The notes: a model not told the origin generated them from the letters alone. A stretch of 64,000 nt of DNA from an uncultured Acetatifactor sp. (GCA_910580225.1 CAJTXE010000006.1:68632-132631); one strand, 5' to 3'. Positions 1 through 8,952 are shown, counted from the first letter of the stretch. Made by a program: numbers and translations.

Positions 1-396
1 ATGGGCCCCACCTCCCCTTTCCGTTTCCGTCCTGCCTTCATGGTAATCTGCCGCCAGTCAATCCCTTCTCGATCTCCTGACAACCTATGAAAAAAATCCA
101 TGGATGTATCTCTTTATCTTTAGTATATACGAAACAGTCCCGCAGGGCAAGAGGCCCGGTATCTTTTTATCAGTCCCTATTCCGTTACTGTAAGCAGTAA
201 TCCTATTCCGCAGCGTTGCCACGATCCGGGTATCAATTAGCCACTGTTCAGCAATTTTTATCAATCATGAATCTGAATTATGTGGTAGAATGTAACCATG
301 GTCAACTTGCGGTTCCGGATGCGCCGAAGCGCACAGCATTCCGGCAGAAAAACTGCAGCGGAATTTTTCCGTTGTCAAATGGAGCGAGGCACGTAA
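1..396. other. Left-edge stretch without a supported gene
   Basis: No reading frame here has both a plausible ribosome-binding site and protein-like composition. The last part presumably carries the promoter and leader of the AraC-type gene that starts at 397, but I see no convincing -35/-10 pair. Confidence 0.4.
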
Positions 397-1242
397 ATGG
401 ATTATCAGGAGCATATTCGGAAAGCAATAGAATACATCGAAGAAAACCTGACGGACGCTCTGGACAACAGGACGCTGGCACGGGCCGCGGGATATTCCGA
501 ATATCACTTTCTGCGGGTGTTCCGGGAAGTATCAGGGCTTACACCGGCAGATTATATCCGCAAAAGGCGCCTCACGGAAATTGCCTGCCGGATGGCGGAA
601 AACAGCAGACCGGCCTCGGCTATTGCCTTTGCCTACGGATTTCAGTCAAAGGAAAATTTTACCCGTGCCTTTAAGAGGGAACACGGCATCCTCCCCACAG
701 AATTCAGGGCCGCCGGAAACAGCCTGAAGCTCTATGGACCGCTGAAACTTGCGCCCGGTCCCTTCAGGACAGATGGGGAGCTGATTGAACTGCGTCCCTT
801 TGAACTTGTGACATATGCCTGTGACCAGGCGCTGCCCACCAGTTTCTGGAACCAGTACAATGCCGGGCGATGGTCTGCCAGGCTTTCCGGCGGTAAGGTT
901 GTGGAGGATTACGGCGTCAGTATCTGGAATGCCTGCTGCAATAAACTGGATTATTATATCGGCATCCGTTCTGAAGAAGCACACGGAAACCTTGCCGGCA
1001 CGATTCGGATTGCGGTGGAGGGCGGGTTGTATGCCAGATTTCGAACGCCGGACAGCACACATGCCAATTTTGTGAACACCATTCAACGGACGTGGCAGTA
1101 TATTGCCGGTGTATGGCTGCCGGAGAACGGGTACGAAAGGACAGGCGGCGCTGAATTTGAGACTTATGTGGAGACCAGCCGCACATTCTCGGAGGAAATT
1201 TATATTCCCCTGCAAAAAAGCGCTGACAGCCATTTAAAATAA
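397..1242 (+). CDS. AraC-family transcriptional regulator with GyrI-like effector domain
   Basis: A 281-residue DNA-binding regulator. Residues about 1-100 form an AraC/XylS double helix-turn-helix domain; the second helix-turn-helix region has the typical spacing around SAIAFAYGFQSKENFTRAFK. Residues about 110-275 resemble the GyrI-like or integron-type effector-binding domain that follows AraC headpieces in SoxS/Rob-like multidrug sensors. The start ATG has a GAGG about nine bases upstream. The next gene begins 19 bases after the stop with its own AAGAGG site, so the two are probably co-transcribed. The ligand is unknown. Assignment to the AraC family is secure; the sensing domain is recognised by overall pattern only. 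Confidence 0.9.
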   Translation: MDYQEHIRKAIEYIEENLTDALDNRTLARAAGYSEYHFLRVFREVSGLTPADYIRKRRLTEIACRMAENSRPASAIAFAYGFQSKENFTRAFKREHGILPTEFRAAGNSLKLYGPLKLAPGPFRTDGELIELRPFELVTYACDQALPTSFWNQYNAGRWSARLSGGKVVEDYGVSIWNACCNKLDYYIGIRSEEAHGNLAGTIRIAVEGGLYARFRTPDSTHANFVNTIQRTWQYIAGVWLPENGYERTGGAEFETYVETSRTFSEEIYIPLQKSADSHLK

Positions 1243-1261
1243 AAAGAAAAGAGGAACAGAT

Positions 1262-2173
1262 ATGGCAAAATTAAACGTAACTTTTGACGGCATTACAGAC
1301 ACTACGGGGTATTTGTTTTCCCTGGCAAAATGCGTTGCCGCAGTGTTAAAGAACAGCGAATATGAGTCCTATGCGGAGGATATCATTGCCGCCAGCGGAT
1401 TTGCGTTCCGCATGTGGGCGGATCCTAAGCAGCTGTGTCCCAGTGCCGCCAGTATCTGGGAATTCAAGAAGCAGAAGCAGTGGTTTGAAAACAGCGGCCT
1501 GGTTTGCGGCTATACGGAGCGGTTGTGGGGGGAGGACGCAGTGGAAGAAGCACGCAGGTGCGCTGCCGTGGAGCAGATCAGAGCGTCCATTGACAGCGGA
1601 TGCGGGGCTGTTGCCTGGGACATCAGCGGCTGTGAATGGGGAATTCTCACCGGCTATGATGACGAAGCCGCCTGCTTCGATACGTTGAAAATTGACGGCA
1701 GCCGGAGCCAGGTGCCCTATGAAAAGCTTGGAAAACTGGAGCTTCCGATCTTATCCGTTCTGACGATTTTGGGAAAACAGGAAAAAGCAGCAGCCGATAT
1801 CGTTGCGGAAACCAAACGCACTGCCGCATCCCATCTGAAAGGGGAAGAATGGTATGAAAATGCAGCAGGACTGGCTGCCTATGAGGCGCTGATCTCCTTT
1901 GTCCGGGATAAGCTGACAGCGGACACAGCCTGGAATCTGGAGTATTATCTGGGAACCTATGGCGCACTGAAATGGTACGCCTGGAAGTTCTTTGAGCGGT
2001 ATGGAGAGACAGAACTGGCAGGGCTTTACAGAACCGTATATGAGGCGTGGAAAAAGGCATTTGATATAAAACAGTCACAGGACCTAACGCGGGAGGATGT
2101 GAGAGCAGAGATCCTGCAATGCCTGCGCACAGCAGAGCAGGCAGAACAGGAAGCGCTCCGGCAGATGGCTTAG
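1262..2173 (+). CDS. Conserved protein of unknown function downstream of AraC regulator
   Basis: A 303-residue soluble protein that I cannot assign to a named family. The start ATG is preceded by AAGAGGAACAG. It has no signal peptide or membrane segment. The first half contains several cysteines and tryptophans and, near residues 20-60, a pattern vaguely like papain-fold proteins of the BtrH type (Cys followed by alanine-rich helix, then a GFAFRMW stretch), but no catalytic triad can be demonstrated. The C-terminal 100 residues are helical and rich in Glu and Ala. Close spacing behind the AraC-family regulator suggests a shared regulon, perhaps response to the compound sensed by that protein. 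Confidence 0.65.
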   Translation: MAKLNVTFDGITDTTGYLFSLAKCVAAVLKNSEYESYAEDIIAASGFAFRMWADPKQLCPSAASIWEFKKQKQWFENSGLVCGYTERLWGEDAVEEARRCAAVEQIRASIDSGCGAVAWDISGCEWGILTGYDDEAACFDTLKIDGSRSQVPYEKLGKLELPILSVLTILGKQEKAAADIVAETKRTAASHLKGEEWYENAAGLAAYEALISFVRDKLTADTAWNLEYYLGTYGALKWYAWKFFERYGETELAGLYRTVYEAWKKAFDIKQSQDLTREDVRAEILQCLRTAEQAEQEALRQMA

Positions 2174-2277
2174 GAAGCATGCAGAGTTTACCGGAGAATC
2201 CTGCGTCTGGAAGCCCGAAAAACAGGGAAAAACCAAGCCCTTCAGCGTTCTGCCTGACCTGAAAAAACAGCAGCCAT

Positions 2278-2319
2278 GGACCCGTCAGCGTTAGCCGCAA
2301 GCCGCGCTCTGACGGGTCC
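2278..2319 (-). terminator. Hairpin downstream of ileS
   Basis: An 11-base-pair perfect stem (2278-2288 with 2309-2319) lies between the convergent ends of the 1262 gene and ileS. On the minus strand a run of six T follows about ten bases later, so it may terminate ileS, though the spacing between stem and T-run is longer than usual. Confidence 0.5.
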
Positions 2320-2342
2320 TGACACTGTCTGCCCCAGTGTGT

Positions 2343-5300
2343 TTATACCTTTTCCACGGCAATGGTAACCTTCTCGCCGTTCACATTCCATTCCTTTGCC
2401 ACTGCGAAATCTTTCCCCTCTGTCAGCTCCTCCGCAAGCACTTTTCCGGAGATGGATTCTCTGTTCCGGGCGGCGATTTCCGCCAGTTTTGCATTGCCGT
2501 TCACGGATACCCGGATGTGGTCCATAACCTCAAAGCCCGCGTCCTTGCGCATGGTCTGGATCTTGCTGATAAGCTCGTAGACAAAGCCCTCTTCGATGAG
2601 ATCCTCCGTCAGATTGGTATCCAGAACCACGGTCATCTTCCCGTTCTCCTGGGAGACATAGCCGCACTTCTGCGTCATATCAATGAGCAGATCCTCCTTT
2701 GTCAGCTCTACGTTTACGCCGTTCACCTCAAAGGCAAGCTTCCCGTTTGCATTCAGCTCATCCATGGCGGTATTGCCGTCCAAAGCCGCAAGGGTTTTCT
2801 GGATGCCGCCCAGCTGCTTGCCGTATTTGGGACCTACCGTGCGCAGCTGGGGCTTGAAGGTGTAGGTGGTGTAGTCCCGGACGTCCTCCGTGTAAACCAC
2901 TTCCTTCACGTTCAGCTCCTCCTCGATGATGGTGGTATAGAAGCTGTCCAATCCGGCTTTTGCGCTGCCTGCCTCCGCTTTATCCCCCTGTTCCGACACA
3001 GCCTCTTCCGCCCTGTCAGCCACCTTCACGTACATTCTGCTGATGGGCTGACGGTTCTTGATGCTGACCACGTTTCTGCAGGCCCGGCCCAGTACCACAG
3101 CCTCCAGAACTTCCTCCATATCCGCCTCCAGTTTTCTGTCAATGAAGCGTTCTTCCGCAACCGGGAAATCGCACAGATGGATGCTCTCCGGCGCTGCGGA
3201 ATCCGTGCTGCACACCAGATTCCGATAGATTTCCTCTGTCATAAAGGGAATCATGGGCGCTGCCGCCTTGCAGATCGTCACCAGAGCCGTATGCAGAGTC
3301 ATATAGGCATTGATCTTGTCCTGCTCCATGCCCTTTGCCCAGAAGCGCTCCCTGCTGCGGCGCACATACCAGTTGCTCATCTCCTCCACGAAATCCTGCA
3401 GGGCCTTGGCCGCCTCGGTGATGCGGTATTTGTCCAAATTGCCGTCCACCGCTTTCACCACGGTATTGAGCCTGGACAGGAGCCATTTGTCCATCACAGG
3501 CAGTTTTTCGTATTCCAATGTATGCCTGGACGCGTCAAATCCGTCGATATTGGCATACAGCACAAAGAAGGTATAGGTGTTCCAGAGCTTATCCAGGAAC
3601 TTGTGCTGCCCCTCCAGTACGGTCTTGCCGGAAAAGCGCTTGGGCAGCCAGGGCGCGCAGCTGCTGTAAAAATACCACCTTATGGCATCTGCGCCGAATT
3701 CTTCCAGAGCCTCAAAGGGATCCACCACATTGCCCTTGGACTTGCTCATCTTCTGGCCGTCCTCGTCCGCCACCAGACCCAGAACAATGACATTTTCATA
3801 AGGCGCCTTGTTGAACAGCAGCGTGGACTCCGCCAACAGGGAGTAGAACCATCCTCTGGTCTGGTCCACGGCCTCGGAGATGAATTTCGCCGGGAACTGC
3901 TGCTCGAACAGGTCTTTATTTTCAAAAGGATAATGATGCTGTGCAAAAGGCATGGCCCCGGAGTCAAACCAACAGTCGATCACCTCGGGCACCCGCTTCA
4001 TGGTGCTGCCGCACTTGGGGCAGGGGAAGGTCACTTCGTCAATGTAAGGCCTGTGAAGCTCCACCTTCTTGGTGTTCTCATCCCCGGTCAAATCCGCAAG
4101 CTCCTGACGGCTGCCCACGGACACGGTATGCCCGCATTGGCATTCCCAGATATTTAAGGGTGTGCCCCAGTAACGGTTCCGGGAGATGCCCCAGTCCTGA
4201 ATATTCTCCAGCCAGTTGCCGAAACGGCCCTCTCCGATGGTTGCCGGGATCCAGTTGATGGTCTTGTTGTTCCGCACCAGGTCATCCTTCACCGCGGTCA
4301 TTTTGATGAACCAGGATTCCCTTGCATAGTAGATCAGCGGCGTGTCGCAGCGCCAGCAGAAGGGATAATCATGCTCAAACTTAGGCGCGGAGAACAATTT
4401 CCCCTCTTTGTCCAGATCCTTGATGATCTCCGGATCCGCATCCTTGACGAATTTTCCCCCATAGGGAGTCTGCTCCGTCATATGCCCCTTGCCGTCCACA
4501 AACTGCACCAGGGGAAGCCCGTACTTTCTGCCCACATTGGCGTCGTCCTCACCGAAGGCGGGGGCAATGTGCACGATGCCTGTACCGTCGGACATTGTGA
4601 CATAGTTGTCACAAGTGACATAATGGGCCTTTTTGCCCTGGCGGACAGCTTCCTCTCCGGAACAGGCGAACAGAGGCTCGTACTCTTTATGTTCCAGATC
4701 CGTGCCCCTGTAGGTCTCAAGCACTTCATAAGCGGCCTTTCCCTCTTCCGCCAGGCTGCCCAGAACCGTGTCCAACAGGGCCTGGGCCATATAATACGTA
4801 TAGCCGTCCGCGGCCTTCACCTTCACATAGGTCTCCTCCGGGTTCACACACAGGGCCACATTGGAGGGCAGGGTCCAGGGAGTGGTGGTCCAGGCCAGGA
4901 AATAAGCATCCTCACCCACACATTTGAATCTTGCCACCGCGGAGCGCTCCTTCACCGCCTTGTAGCCCTGGGCCACCTCATGACTGGACAGCGGGGTGCC
5001 GCAGCGGGGGCAGTAGGGCACGATCTTAAAGCCCTTGTACAAAAGGCCCTTGTCCCAGATGGTTTTTAACGCCCACCACTCGGACTCGATATAATCATCA
5101 TGATAGGTGACATAGGGATTGTCCATATCCGCCCAAAAGCCCACGGAACCGGAGAATTTCTCCCACATTCCCTTATATTTCCACACGCTCTCCTTACATT
5201 TGTCGATAAAGGGAGCAAGACCGTATTCCTCGATCTGCTCCTTGCCGTCCAGTCCCAGAAGCTTCTCCACCTCCAGTTCCACTGGCAGGCCATGGGTGTC

Positions 5301-5555
5301 CCACCCCGCCTTCCGGGGCACCATATCCCCCTTCATGGTGCGGTACCTGGGGATCATATCCTTGATGGTCCGGGTCTCCACATGGCCGATGTGGGGTTTG
5401 CCGTTGGCCGTGGGCGGGCCGTCATAGAAGGTGTAGATCGGACCCTCCTTCCGGCTCTCCATGCTCTTCCGGAAGATGTCCTTCTCCCGCCAGAATTTTT
5501 CCACTTGTTTTTCACGTTCTACCGTGCCGACATTAGCTGTAATCTGTTTATACAT
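2343..5555 (-). CDS. ileS: Isoleucyl-tRNA synthetase
   Basis: Charges tRNA-Ile with isoleucine in the cytoplasm. The 1070-residue protein shows the class I signature HIGH (within GKPHIGH, near residue 55) and the KMSKS loop (GQKMSKSKGN), with the large editing domain between them and an anticodon-binding domain after it. The length, the sequence around GWDTHGLPVELEVEK and the absence of an obvious C-terminal zinc cluster look more like the eukaryote-like type 2 bacterial enzyme than the approximately 930-residue type 1 enzyme; this subtype call is by eye. The gene stands alone and is controlled by the T-box leader upstream. The start ATG follows GGAAGGAAGCAGGT. Confidence 0.97.
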   Translation of the reverse strand: MYKQITANVGTVEREKQVEKFWREKDIFRKSMESRKEGPIYTFYDGPPTANGKPHIGHVETRTIKDMIPRYRTMKGDMVPRKAGWDTHGLPVELEVEKLLGLDGKEQIEEYGLAPFIDKCKESVWKYKGMWEKFSGSVGFWADMDNPYVTYHDDYIESEWWALKTIWDKGLLYKGFKIVPYCPRCGTPLSSHEVAQGYKAVKERSAVARFKCVGEDAYFLAWTTTPWTLPSNVALCVNPEETYVKVKAADGYTYYMAQALLDTVLGSLAEEGKAAYEVLETYRGTDLEHKEYEPLFACSGEEAVRQGKKAHYVTCDNYVTMSDGTGIVHIAPAFGEDDANVGRKYGLPLVQFVDGKGHMTEQTPYGGKFVKDADPEIIKDLDKEGKLFSAPKFEHDYPFCWRCDTPLIYYARESWFIKMTAVKDDLVRNNKTINWIPATIGEGRFGNWLENIQDWGISRNRYWGTPLNIWECQCGHTVSVGSRQELADLTGDENTKKVELHRPYIDEVTFPCPKCGSTMKRVPEVIDCWFDSGAMPFAQHHYPFENKDLFEQQFPAKFISEAVDQTRGWFYSLLAESTLLFNKAPYENVIVLGLVADEDGQKMSKSKGNVVDPFEALEEFGADAIRWYFYSSCAPWLPKRFSGKTVLEGQHKFLDKLWNTYTFFVLYANIDGFDASRHTLEYEKLPVMDKWLLSRLNTVVKAVDGNLDKYRITEAAKALQDFVEEMSNWYVRRSRERFWAKGMEQDKINAYMTLHTALVTICKAAAPMIPFMTEEIYRNLVCSTDSAAPESIHLCDFPVAEERFIDRKLEADMEEVLEAVVLGRACRNVVSIKNRQPISRMYVKVADRAEEAVSEQGDKAEAGSAKAGLDSFYTTIIEEELNVKEVVYTEDVRDYTTYTFKPQLRTVGPKYGKQLGGIQKTLAALDGNTAMDELNANGKLAFEVNGVNVELTKEDLLIDMTQKCGYVSQENGKMTVVLDTNLTEDLIEEGFVYELISKIQTMRKDAGFEVMDHIRVSVNGNAKLAEIAARNRESISGKVLAEELTEGKDFAVAKEWNVNGEKVTIAVEKV

Positions 5556-5774
5556 ACCTGCTTCCTTCCTTTCCCATGCTGCCGTGGGGCATCCGATGCC
5601 GAACTCAATTGCCCATGGCTCCTATACGATTCTCCGAGAAGAACTTGCTTTGTAACTGTCACTTCGGAATCATTGAGCAGGGGAGAGTTTATCCCTACTC
5701 GCCGCAGGTCCGTGCTCTGCTTTAGCCGCAGACTTCCAGGTGCAGGGAGTCACACTTTGTACACGGGCCTGCGC

Positions 5775-6150
5775 AATAAAACAGGCTCCGCCCTGTAAAA
5801 GGACGAAGCCATTCTCTTCGTTTCACCACCTGTTACATCGTACGTGTCTGTCAAGATTCCCTGTTCCGCCCTGCCTCCGGGCACATAACCCGGCTTAGTC
5901 CCCTGCGAAAAGCTTTCCTGCAGAAATAATACGCTTTCCCGTAACGGGGGAATACCGTGCAGAACTACTCGTCGAGAAACCCTCTCCCGGATGGGCTGTC
6001 TGGCTCCTGCCTTTTGTCCTGCCTGCTCGGAAGCGATTTTCGCTGTCCCTCTACTTGCACCGGTCTCCCACCCTCACCGGCTCGCTGGAGCTTTCCAGAA
6101 ACAGTTACTCTCTTCGTCATGGCATTTGTTGTCTGTGACATTTTTACTGA
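5775..6150 (-). promoter_or_regulatory. T-box riboswitch leader of ileS (isoleucine specifier)
   Basis: The untranslated leader senses uncharged tRNA-Ile. Read on the minus strand, stem I contains the conserved GGTGAGGGTGGGAGACC element (about 6062-6080) and a specifier loop reading GAAAATCGC, which places the Ile codon ATC at 6035-6037. Further down an AGGTGG motif (5825-5831) followed by AACGAAG and CTTCGTCCT makes the antiterminator. The alternative terminator is a 10-base-pair stem between 5801-5810 and 5784-5793 followed by TGTTTTATT. The antiterminator and terminator share bases 5801-5810, as expected for T-box control by premature termination. Confidence 0.88.
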
Positions 6151-6156
6151 TATACT

Positions 6157-6186
6157 ATTATAATCTTGTATTTTTTTATTTGTCAA
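6157..6186 (-). promoter_or_regulatory. Sigma-A promoter of the ileS T-box transcript
   Basis: On the minus strand TTGACA (6181-6186) and TATAAT (6157-6162) are separated by 18 bases. Transcription would start near 6150, just before stem I of the T-box. The region from 6187 to about 6430 between this promoter and the small RNA shows no gene that I can support. Confidence 0.8.
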
Positions 6187-6435
6187 GTATATTTTCGGGA
6201 TTTCCCTGATGAAATACAACACAAAAATGAGAAGCATCTTCCAAGTTATAGAGGGATTCCCGTCTATGGCAGAAACCTTAAAATTTATCTTCCTGGTTTC
6301 TAACACGGACAGATTGGCGAAATAATAACAGATTGCGTACAAAGGGAAATAAAATGGGCTTAAAATAAATCTAACTACAGAAAACAGAAATACTTGGAAA
6401 TCAGCGATTAATAAATCCTTTCATTTGGCCGATAA

Positions 6436-6441
6436 TATAAT
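6436..6441 (+). promoter_or_regulatory. -10 element for the Y-like RNA
   Basis: A consensus TATAAT sits about seven bases before the start of the long terminal stem of the small RNA. There is no good TTGACA at the expected distance, so the promoter is a -10 only assignment. Confidence 0.55.
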
Positions 6442-6445
6442 TGTA

Positions 6446-6587
6446 CTGTCTCGATGCGCAGGAAACGGTTACTTCGACTTAGGATCGTGTGATTGCGGGT
6501 TCGAATCCCGTCTGCCGTGAAAGACCGGCAGTAGCTGAATGGTAAAGCGCAAAATCACCGTTTCCGACTTTTCTCGAGACAGTTTTT
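6446..6587 (+). ncRNA. Bacterial Y RNA (YrlA-like), tRNA-mimicking permuted fold
   Basis: A self-contained RNA gene. The ends pair perfectly (6446-6454 with 6574-6582) and are followed by five T, giving a terminator-like end. A second stem (6461-6469 with 6557-6565, nine pairs) encloses a complete tRNA body in circularly permuted order. First comes an anticodon arm (7-base loop 6478-6484, T33 then TAG, as in Leu tRNA), variable loop 6490-6494, T-arm 6495-6511 with TTCGAAT, and acceptor 3' strand 6512-6517. A short linker follows, then the acceptor 5' strand 6526-6531, T8, A9 and D-arm 6534-6548. Conserved tertiary bases are present (T8-A14, A15-T48, G18 G19, TTC). Bacterial Y RNAs are known to mimic tRNA this way and to bind Ro60, whose gene is next. 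Confidence 0.85.
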
Positions 6588-6740
6588 ATCTGAACTCCCC
6601 TGAAACAAAAAGCATTGCAGCCAGCTTTGCCTGTCTTAAAAATCGAGGGCTTCCGAGGCATACAAACCCGCAGAAAAGCGGATTTCTCATAGAAGAATAG
6701 GAAACAAATTTGTCATGTCAGCCAAAAGGAGGGGATTTGC

Positions 6741-8378
6741 TTGAGCCGCTTTCGGAATGTTATGAACAATGCCAGAAAAAGTGAAACAGTGGAAAACTTT
6801 ATGGGAGGGGAGTCCTACCGCATCAATCCCCTGGACACCCTGAAGATGATCACCGCATCCTCTATTTTCGGAGAACCCTCCTATTATCGGGACGGCGGAC
6901 TGGGTTCAAAAGTTCAGGATGCCCGGTATCGGCGCTGTGAACTCCTGGATAAGCACCTGCTCTTCGCCCAGGACTGGTACGGACTCACCACTACAGAGAT
7001 CATGGAACGTACCATTGACGAAGCTCTGACAGCAGATTTTGAAGGCACCCTGCGCTGGGCGGTTACCCTTAGGCAGGAGTTTTACATGCGCCTGAATCCC
7101 CAGGTCATCATGGTGCGTGCGGCGCTGCATCCCGGCCGGAAACCCTTTACCGACAAAAATCCGGGACTTTTCCTCCAATTGGAGCACCTTGTCATGGACC
7201 GGGGAGACGATGCAATGTCCCAACTGGCGTATTTTTTATATCGGAATAACGGAAAACAGAACATGCCCAGTCTCCTGAAGCGCTCACTGGCAGCAAAGCT
7301 GGAAAATCTGGATGCCTATGAAGCGGCAAAATACAAAAATGCAGAAATAGGGCTTCGGGATGCGGTGCGCATCACCCACGCCCATTCCCCTGTTATCGAT
7401 GAATTCATGAAAACAGGAACCATAGATCTGCCTGCCCGGAAAAAAACCTGGGAAAACCTGCGCTCCGAAGGAATGGGATGGAAAGATATCTTCCATGAAA
7501 TTCCCATGGGCCATATGGCTCTGCTGCGAAATTTGAGAGGTGTGTTTTCCGAGATGGAGGACGCTGCCTTCTGCCGGGAGTACCTGGAACGCCTTCGGGA
7601 AGGAGTGCACGGAAGCAGACAATTCCCCTTTCGCTACTACAGTGCCTACATAGCGGTGGAAAAAAGCGACTGCGCTCATAAACCCCAGATCCTGGACGCG
7701 CTGGAAGAATGCATAGATCTGTCCATGGAAAATATGCCGAAATTCCGCGGCAAGACCATGTGTCTATCGGACAATTCCGGCTCCGCCTGGGGCGCAATCC
7801 CCTCGGAATACGGTACTGTCCAGGTGGCTGTTATCGACAATCTCTCCTCCGTTATCGCCGCCGCGGCCTCGGAAGAGGGATATGTGGGCAAATTCGGCAA
7901 CCTGTTGAAAGTATATCCTGTTTCCCGTCGAGGCCAGATCCTGCGCCAGTGCCGGTCGGTTTCCGATACCATGTATTCCGATGTGGGCGGCGACACGGAA
8001 GGAGGTATCTGGGAATTTTTCAGCCATGCCATTGACAAAAAAGAACACTGGGATCAGATTTTCATCTATTCCGACCAGCAAGCCGGACACGGTGGACTGT
8101 ATGGTACAGCTGCCCAGCAAGAGCTCTACCGGGAACAGGGATTTGGCTGCCCCGGCTCCGGCAGGAGCGGCGACGGCAGTTATATCAATGTCTTTGATCT
8201 GATCCTTTCCTACCGCCGAAACGTAAATCCGGATGTGAATGTATTTTCTATCCAGACAGCCGGCTACAACAATGTCTGCATTCCGGAGTATGCCTACCGC
8301 ACCTGCATCCTCTACGGTTGGACGGGCAGAGAGCTGAATTTTGCCCGACAAATGATTGATCTCTGGGATACGAAATGA
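6741..8378 (+). CDS. rsr: Ro60-like TROVE domain RNA-binding protein (Rsr)
   Basis: A 545-residue orthologue of the ring-shaped Ro60 autoantigen. In bacteria such as Deinococcus the homologue Rsr binds Y RNA and helps RNases handle structured or damaged RNA. Residues about 15-330 are the HEAT-repeat-like TROVE module; the C-terminal part is a von Willebrand A-like domain with a MIDAS motif DNSGSAWG near residue 345. The gene begins with TTG, supported by AGGAGGGG six bases upstream; the first ATG is seven codons later with no such site. The start lies about 150 bases after the Y-like RNA, which fits the known bacterial arrangement in which rsr and Y RNA genes are neighbours. Confidence 0.9.
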   Translation: MSRFRNVMNNARKSETVENFMGGESYRINPLDTLKMITASSIFGEPSYYRDGGLGSKVQDARYRRCELLDKHLLFAQDWYGLTTTEIMERTIDEALTADFEGTLRWAVTLRQEFYMRLNPQVIMVRAALHPGRKPFTDKNPGLFLQLEHLVMDRGDDAMSQLAYFLYRNNGKQNMPSLLKRSLAAKLENLDAYEAAKYKNAEIGLRDAVRITHAHSPVIDEFMKTGTIDLPARKKTWENLRSEGMGWKDIFHEIPMGHMALLRNLRGVFSEMEDAAFCREYLERLREGVHGSRQFPFRYYSAYIAVEKSDCAHKPQILDALEECIDLSMENMPKFRGKTMCLSDNSGSAWGAIPSEYGTVQVAVIDNLSSVIAAAASEEGYVGKFGNLLKVYPVSRRGQILRQCRSVSDTMYSDVGGDTEGGIWEFFSHAIDKKEHWDQIFIYSDQQAGHGGLYGTAAQQELYREQGFGCPGSGRSGDGSYINVFDLILSYRRNVNPDVNVFSIQTAGYNNVCIPEYAYRTCILYGWTGRELNFARQMIDLWDTK

Positions 8379-8440
8379 AATTTGAAACATACAGTCCAAT
8401 ATGAAACTGCAACAAAAAATTTACACAAGGAGTAACTTCT

Positions 8441-8863
8441 ATGAGAACCTACAGAATTTCAGCAAACTTTCCCTTTGCCCTCCCCGTCACGTTCATTGCA
8501 GTGCTCTCCGCTGCATGGCTTATCCTCAACATCCTGCCCATTCCGGTAGAAGGACAGTTTGAGCCCAAATGGATCAACCCGGTTCTGGCCACCATTCTTC
8601 TGATCCCTACGGGCTTCCTGTCATTCAAAATGCACCGCTGCTGCCTGACACTCCACGAAAACGACCTGGTCTATACCCCGCTTCTGGGCGCTCCCAGAAA
8701 CATGTCCTATAAAGACCTGCAGAAAATCTCCATCGGCGGCAAAAGCTACTGCATCTACAAGGCCGACGGCAAAGTGCTGATCCGCTTCGACGATGCCTTT
8801 ACATCGGATGCAAGTGATATCGTGGCGTTTTTGAAAAGCAAAGGTGTACCCACGGAACTTTAA
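8441..8863 (+). CDS. Small membrane protein with PH-like C-terminus
   Basis: A 140-residue protein of unknown function. Two hydrophobic segments (about residues 12-32 and 46-65) make an N-terminal hairpin, and the remaining 75 residues have the alternating strand pattern of a bacterial PH-like domain ending in a helix (SDASDIVAFLKSKG). AAGGAG lies eight bases before the ATG. It follows the Ro60 gene by 62 bases and may be co-transcribed, but nothing in the sequence ties it to RNA metabolism. Confidence 0.7.
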   Translation: MRTYRISANFPFALPVTFIAVLSAAWLILNILPIPVEGQFEPKWINPVLATILLIPTGFLSFKMHRCCLTLHENDLVYTPLLGAPRNMSYKDLQKISIGGKSYCIYKADGKVLIRFDDAFTSDASDIVAFLKSKGVPTEL

Positions 8864-8952
8864 CTTCAGCAGGAACCACCTTCAGATCCGGCCTTACAGT
8901 ACCGGAGCTGTAGAATAAAGGTGTGCAAACTATTAATGAAAAGGAACAAAAA

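Noticed and set aside
2337..4157. 606-codon plus-strand open frame
   Set aside because: It is the antisense shadow of ileS, rich in His, Leu and Gln, with no ribosome site.
5965..6342. 125-codon minus-strand frame upstream of ileS
   Set aside because: It runs through the T-box promoter and leader; regulatory elements account for the region and no ribosome site is present.
6446..6587. Reading the small RNA as a permuted tmRNA or an ordinary tRNA-Leu
   Set aside because: There is no tag-peptide frame or tmRNA 5' motif, no long variable arm as in Leu tRNA, and the arms are in permuted order; the neighbouring Ro60 gene favours a Y RNA.
6479..6661. 60-codon minus-strand open frame over the small RNA
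   Set aside because: It lies antisense to the Y-like RNA, its composition is not protein-like, and it has no ribosome site; the RNA structure explains the sequence.
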